64,000 nt of DNA from NCBI RefSeq assembly GCF_006516965.1, contig NZ_VHLH01000015.1:50816-114815 (forward strand), read 5' to 3'. The first letter of the stretch is position 1. Each line of letters starts with the position of its first letter. The notes below the pieces were generated by a model. That model was not told the origin of the DNA, ran no database searches, and saw only the letters and a program-made list of their open reading frames with translations. Of this stretch, positions 60,444 to 64,000 are shown in pieces. A program made the position numbers and the translations under genes. Origin of the DNA: Pararhizobium mangrovi (GTDB lineage Bacteria > Pseudomonadota > Alphaproteobacteria > Rhizobiales > Rhizobiaceae).

Positions 60444-62236
60444 TGCTGGAGCGCCGGCAGGGCGAGCACGAAACGCGCGCCGGCGATCTTTCCGGTGGCG
60501 GGGCTCGTCATGTTCTCCGCCGTCAGCCGACCGCCATGCGCCTCGGCGATCTGGCGACTGATCGACAGACCGAGACCGGAGTTCTGTCCGAAATCCTCTC
60601 CATCCGGGCGATCGGTGTAGAAGCGCTCGAAGATGCGATCGACATTCTCCGCACGGATGCCCGGACCGTCGTCCTCGACGATCACCAGGCAGAGGCTGCG
60701 CGTGCGCAGCAGCCGCACGGTGATGCAGCCGTCCTTTTGCGCCACGAAGGAGCGTGCGTTCTCGATGAGGTTGGTGATGACCTGACCGAGACGCAGATCG
60801 TGGCCGGCGACCTTGAAGTCGTTGCGGGAGGCGTGCCGTCGCTCGATCTCGAAACGGATTTCGACCGGCCGAACGCGGCTCGACGCCTGACGCGCCATTT
60901 CGACGAGGCCGGTCACGAGGTTTTCGAGATCGAGCGGTTCGGCGTCCTGGCGCGCGAGTTCGGCATCGAGCCTCGAAGCGTCCGAAATGTCGCTGATCAG
61001 GCGGTCGAGACGGCGCACATCGTGCAGGATGACGTCCGTCAGGCGTTTTCGCGCATCGTCATTGCGTGCAAGCGGCAGCGTTTCGACCGCGCTCCGCAGC
61101 GAAGTGAGCGGATTCTTCAGCTCGTGGCTGACGTCCGCGGCAAAGCTTTCGATCGCATCGATGCGGTCGTAGAGCGCGTTGGTCATGCTGCGCAGGGCCA
61201 CCGACAGGTTGCCGATCTCGTCCTGGCGTTCGGAAAAGTCCGGGATTTCCTCGCGCACGCGCACACCGCGGCGAACGCGCACCGCGGCGGCCGAAAGCCG
61301 GCGCAACGGACTGGTGATCGTGCTCGCCAGCAGGATCGACAGGACGACCATGACGAGGGCCGCCACCCCGAAGACACGAAAGATCGCGAGCCGCTCGGCA
61401 TGGACGATCTTGTCGATGTCGCCGGCCTGCGTCGAAAGCAGGAGCACGCCGAGCACGGCGCGATAACGCTGGATCGGCACGGCGACCGAGACGATGAGTT
61501 CACTGTCAGAATTGACGCGCACGACGGCGCCGCGCGCGCCGGTCAGCGCACGCATGACCTCGGGATAGATCGAGCCGTCGCCACCCGGCTGTTCCTTGTA
61601 GAGCGGCAGGTCGCGGCGCTGGAAGAGGCGATCCATCCATGTGCCGAAGCGCTGGAGCAGCCCCGGATCGTCGGTCTTCGGTGGCGGCAGATCGTAGCGC
61701 AGGACCTGCCCGCGCGAATAGAGGTGACGGGAATCGAGAATCAGGCTCGCATCGTTGTCGTAGATACGCGCCCTGGTGCGGGTGGGGGAAATCAGACGCC
61801 TGAGCACCGGCGCGATCTTTTCCGGATCGATCGCGAAATCGAGGCTTTCGTCGCTGGGGGCCGCCATCGGACCCTTGCCGGCCTGCTGTGCCAAGAGCTT
61901 GTTGGGATCGATGGTGATGGAATTGGTGTCGACGGACGCCGACGCACCGATCGCGCCCGCGATGATCTCGCCTTGGGTAAGCAAGCTTTCCACCCGCGCG
62001 TCGATCAGGCCTTCACGGAACTGGTTCAGATAGAGGATGCCGGCGACGAGGACGACGAGGGCGGCAAGGTTGAGGAAAAGGATCCGCCGCGTGAGGCTGG
62101 AGAAGACGACGTGTCCGAAGACGCGGCGTACGAGCCTGATCGGGTGGCGCCATCCGCGTGCGCGAGGCGACGGTGTTCCCTCCGCCTCGTAGGCGCCATC
62201 AGAATACGCCGGACCCTCTTCGCTGTGTGCTGCCAT
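60440..62236 (-). CDS. chvG: Sensor histidine kinase ChvG (ExoS)
   Basis: A 598-residue membrane kinase. After a cytoplasmic N-terminus a hydrophobic segment (IL FLNLAALVVLVAGILYL region, about residues 55-70) leads to a periplasmic sensing domain. A second hydrophobic segment near residues 285-310 is followed by HAMP. The H-box is DVSHELKNPLTSL with His371. ATPase motifs NLIENARSFV, VEDDGPGI and SGLGLSISRQI follow. In rhizobia and brucellae this kinase responds to acid and envelope conditions, and is repressed by periplasmic ExoR, which is not in the window. Confidence 0.95.
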   Translation of the reverse strand: MAAHSEEGPAYSDGAYEAEGTPSPRARGWRHPIRLVRRVFGHVVFSSLTRRILFLNLAALVVLVAGILYLNQFREGLIDARVESLLTQGEIIAGAIGASASVDTNSITIDPNKLLAQQAGKGPMAAPSDESLDFAIDPEKIAPVLRRLISPTRTRARIYDNDASLILDSRHLYSRGQVLRYDLPPPKTDDPGLLQRFGTWMDRLFQRRDLPLYKEQPGGDGSIYPEVMRALTGARGAVVRVNSDSELIVSVAVPIQRYRAVLGVLLLSTQAGDIDKIVHAERLAIFRVFGVAALVMVVLSILLASTITSPLRRLSAAAVRVRRGVRVREEIPDFSERQDEIGNLSVALRSMTNALYDRIDAIESFAADVSHELKNPLTSLRSAVETLPLARNDDARKRLTDVILHDVRRLDRLISDISDASRLDAELARQDAEPLDLENLVTGLVEMARQASSRVRPVEIRFEIERRHASRNDFKVAGHDLRLGQVITNLIENARSFVAQKDGCITVRLLRTRSLCLVIVEDDGPGIRAENVDRIFERFYTDRPDGEDFGQNSGLGLSISRQIAEAHGGRLTAENMTSPATGKIAGARFVLALPALQQ

Positions 62237-62247
62237 AGGGGTGCAGT

Positions 62248-62282
62248 CTAGAACAGTTCCGGACGAAACGGAATCGGTTCAC
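62248..62282. repeat. Intergenic palindrome, repeat family member E
   Basis: CTAGAACAGTTCCG, a 7-base loop, CGGAATCGGTTC. The central TTCCG-N7-CGGAA and the leading CTAGA match the element at 20049. It lies in the 178-base gap between chvG and chvI and may split their transcription. Confidence 0.5.
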
Positions 62283-62414
62283 CGTCCGGACGTCGGGTCG
62301 AATCACCGAATTGCGGCGGGACCGGGAGCGGGGTCGTCGAGAAGATCCCGCCACTGGCAAGCGGATGAACGCGACGGAGGCCGGCCGGCCCGGTCGCCCG
62401 TTACGCGCGCCGCC

Positions 62415-63149
62415 TCAAGCGGGCACCTCGCGGAACCGGTAGCCGACACCGTAGAGCGTTTCGATCATGTCGAAGTCCTGGTCGACCATCTTGAACTTCT
62501 TGCGCAGTCGCTTGATGTGGCTGTCGATCGTGCGATCGTCGACATAGACCTGCTCGTCGTAGGCCGCGTCCATCAAGGCGTCGCGGCTCTTGACGACGCC
62601 CGGGCGCTGGGCGAGCGACTGCAGGATCAGGAATTCCGTTACCGTGAGCGTGACGGGCTTGCCGGCCCAGGTGCAGGTGTGGCGCTCCTGGTCCATGACG
62701 AGCGCGCCGCGTTCGAGCGTACGCGACGGCGTGCTCGGCGCGCCGGAGGCTCCGGCCGCGACTTCGCGGGTCGCGCCCCGGCGCAGCACCGCCTTGACCC
62801 GCTCAACCAGGAGGCGTTGCGAAAACGGCTTGGTGATGAAGTCGTCCGCGCCCATCTTCAGGCCGAACAGCTCGTCGATCTCCTCGTCCTTGGACGTGAG
62901 GAAGATCGCCGGAATGTCGGACTTCTGGCGCAGCCGGCGCAGAAGCTCCATGCCGTCCATGCGCGGCATCTTGATGTCGAGGATGGCAAGTTGCGGCGGA
63001 CGGGCGGTCAGCCCGTCGAGCGCCGAGGCGCCATCGGTATAGGTTTCGACACGATACCCTTCCGATTCGAGTGCGATCGAAACCGATGTCAGGATGTTGC
63101 GATCGTCGTCGACCAGCGCGACCGTCTGCATCGCGGCATTCTCCGTCAT
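62415..63149 (-). CDS. chvI: Response regulator ChvI
   Basis: A 244-residue OmpR-family regulator, partner of ChvG. The receiver domain has VDDDRN at residues 13-18, phospho-acceptor Asp58 in [12 protein letters not shown], and Lys in TKPFSQ. The winged helix C-terminus has [14 protein letters not shown] and [20 protein letters not shown] at 63149 is preferred; 63131 is also in frame. Divergent from arfB. Confidence 0.96.
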   Translation of the reverse strand: MTENAAMQTVALVDDDRNILTSVSIALESEGYRVETYTDGASALDGLTARPPQLAILDIKMPRMDGMELLRRLRQKSDIPAIFLTSKDEEIDELFGLKMGADDFITKPFSQRLLVERVKAVLRRGATREVAAGASGAPSTPSRTLERGALVMDQERHTCTWAGKPVTLTVTEFLILQSLAQRPGVVKSRDALMDAAYDEQVYVDDRTIDSHIKRLRKKFKMVDQDFDMIETLYGVGYRFREVPA

Positions 63150-63374
63150 GGCATGCGTCCCCTTGATCAACGCGGCTGGCCGATTCGGCCGATGGGCGAA
63201 CCGGTCGGGTTGCCCGCGCACAAAGAGAGCAGAATGAGAACAAAGTTTGACACGCTCTCACGAGCTTGTCATTCGAAACCGCCGATATCGCGCTTCGCGG
63301 ACGAATGGAACCGACGAAGGCTCCCAGTCATATCGTTGCGTCCTAAACGACCTTTGCCGGGAAAGGTTCATCCC

Positions 63375-63449
63375 ATGCACGCATTAGACGAGATCACGCA
63401 GGATATCGCGGCGTGGCGCTTTGTGATGCGCCGAGGCCGCACGCGCTGA
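63375..63449 (+). CDS. Possible 24-residue leader peptide upstream of arfB
   Basis: A short frame (MHALDEITQDIAAWRFVMRR, then GRTR) whose TGA stop overlaps the arfB ATG as TGATG. It has a good GGAAAGG Shine-Dalgarno eight bases upstream, while arfB itself has only a distant GAGG. This arrangement suggests translational coupling. It may instead be an accidental frame; no family is recognised. Confidence 0.35.
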   Translation: MHALDEITQDIAAWRFVMRRGRTR

Positions 63450-63883
63450 TGGCAGGCGAACCGCTACGCGTCGCAGGCGGCATCGTCGTCGCCGGGTGGG
63501 AACTGATCGAGCAGTTCGTGCAGGCTTCGGGCCCCGGCGGCCAGAACGTCAACAAGGTGGCCTCCGCCGTGCAGCTGCGCATGGACGTCGCGCGTTCCCC
63601 TTCGCTGCCTTCCAGGGTGAAGGCGAACACGCTGCGGCTTGCCGGCCGCCGGGCGACGAAGGATGGCGCCGTCGTCATCGAAGCGAACCGGTTCCGCACG
63701 CAGGAGCGCAACCGGCAGGATGCGCGCGACCGGCTGGCCGCCCTGATCGCCGAGGCGGCCGCACCGCCGCCGAAGCCGAGAAGAGCGACGCGCCCCTCGC
63801 GCGGCGCGGTGGAACGGCGCCTGAAGACGAAGAAGGCGCGCGGCGACGTCAAGAAGAAGCGCGGCCGGGTCGACCGGGAGTAG
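63449..63883 (+). CDS. arfB: Alternative ribosome-rescue factor, peptidyl-tRNA hydrolase ArfB
   Basis: A 144-residue release-factor-like protein that frees stalled ribosomes lacking a stop codon. The GGQ motif is in ASGPGGQNVNKVASAVQLR, and the very basic C-terminal tail (GAVERRLKTKKARGDVKKKRGRVDRE) is the part that enters the empty mRNA channel in ArfB/YaeJ. The domain before it fits RF-1 domain III. It adjoins the start of an insertion sequence. Confidence 0.93.
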   Translation: MAGEPLRVAGGIVVAGWELIEQFVQASGPGGQNVNKVASAVQLRMDVARSPSLPSRVKANTLRLAGRRATKDGAVVIEANRFRTQERNRQDARDRLAALIAEAAAPPPKPRRATRPSRGAVERRLKTKKARGDVKKKRGRVDRE

Positions 63884-63913
63884 GCGCCAGCGGCACGCTC
63901 TTCAGCGGCGTTA

Positions 63914-64000
63914 GGATCTGTACTCATAAACGGGATTCCGTTTGAGGCTGGATCGTGATTCAAAGATCCTCGAGGAGGAGCTTTGAATGGCCCGTTTCGA
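63914..64000 (+). mobile_element. Left end of an insertion sequence, IS5-family-like, truncated by the window
   Basis: After TTA at 63911-63913, a candidate 3-base target, the sequence GGATCTGTACTCATAAACGG begins what looks like a terminal inverted repeat. It leads into a strong AGGAGGAG (63973-63980) and an ATG at 63987. This resembles the left end of IS5-family elements of the IS427 type. Only 87 bases are in view, so the assignment is from pattern memory. Confidence 0.55.
63987..64000 (+). CDS. Start of a transposase gene, incomplete
   Basis: Only ATGGCCCGTTTCGA (MARF) is present before the window ends. A preceding AGGAGGAG Shine-Dalgarno and the insertion-sequence context suggest an IS5-type transposase, whose N-terminus commonly reads MARxDL. 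Confidence 0.5.

Overview
The window is a contiguous stretch of a high-GC alphaproteobacterial chromosome, almost certainly from the Hyphomicrobiales (Rhizobiales). The evidence is gene content and order: trpF-trpB-(small gene)-trpA-accD-folC; trxA-addA-addB-nucleotidyltransferase-TsaE fusion-DivL-type kinase-ahcY-HPr-EIIA-HPr kinase-chvG-chvI; and the actS/actR redox pair. These are typical of rhizobia, agrobacteria, brucellae and relatives. The genus cannot be fixed from the sequence alone. Coding density is high, and most genes can be assigned to known families.

Layout. 0-5.3 kb: a small sugar- or polyol-type catabolic locus with a LacI-family regulator, an AraC-family regulator, two Gfo/Idh/MocA dehydrogenases and a TIM-barrel isomerase, with no transporter visible. 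5.4-9.1 kb: malate synthase G and a cytochrome P450. 9.4-18.8 kb: gyrB, an M48 lipoprotein protease, TspO, MTA/SAH nucleosidase, guaA and an MHYT-GGDEF-EAL protein. 19-30.6 kb: single-gene units including a haloperoxidase-like hydrolase, an NDUFA9-like NAD-binding protein, a 54-residue exported peptide, uppP, GST, queG, an RlpA-like protein, an RsmB-type methyltransferase, an intracellular PHA depolymerase and a SprT-like protease. 30.7-37 kb: the trp/accD/folC run and mmcB. 37-45.3 kb (minus strand): actR, actS, hrpB and a YnjBCD-type ABC transporter. 45.4-63.1 kb (minus strand): thioredoxin, AddAB recombination, a MurU-like nucleotidyltransferase, a TsaE-phosphotransferase fusion, a DivL-like kinase, ahcY with a candidate operator, the regulatory PTS (HPr, EIIA, short HPr kinase) and ChvG/ChvI. 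The right edge carries arfB and the first bases of an insertion sequence.

How the genes work together. The PTS proteins lie beside ChvGI with the short HPr kinase, a regulatory rather than sugar-transporting arrangement. MTA/SAH nucleosidase and ahcY both dispose of S-adenosylhomocysteine. uppP, the MurU-like enzyme, the RlpA-like protein and ChvGI all bear on the cell envelope.

Most of the window is conserved core genome, and I found no obvious new defence or biosynthetic system. The best leads are: the phosphotransferase half of the TsaE fusion, which has lost its catalytic and metal-binding aspartates; the DivL-like kinase with tyrosine at the phospho-acceptor position; a perfect ATAAAGA/TCTTTAT inverted repeat upstream of ahcY; a family of short intergenic palindromes beginning CTAGA that supply stop codons to two genes; a possible leader peptide overlapping arfB; and two small unassigned proteins.
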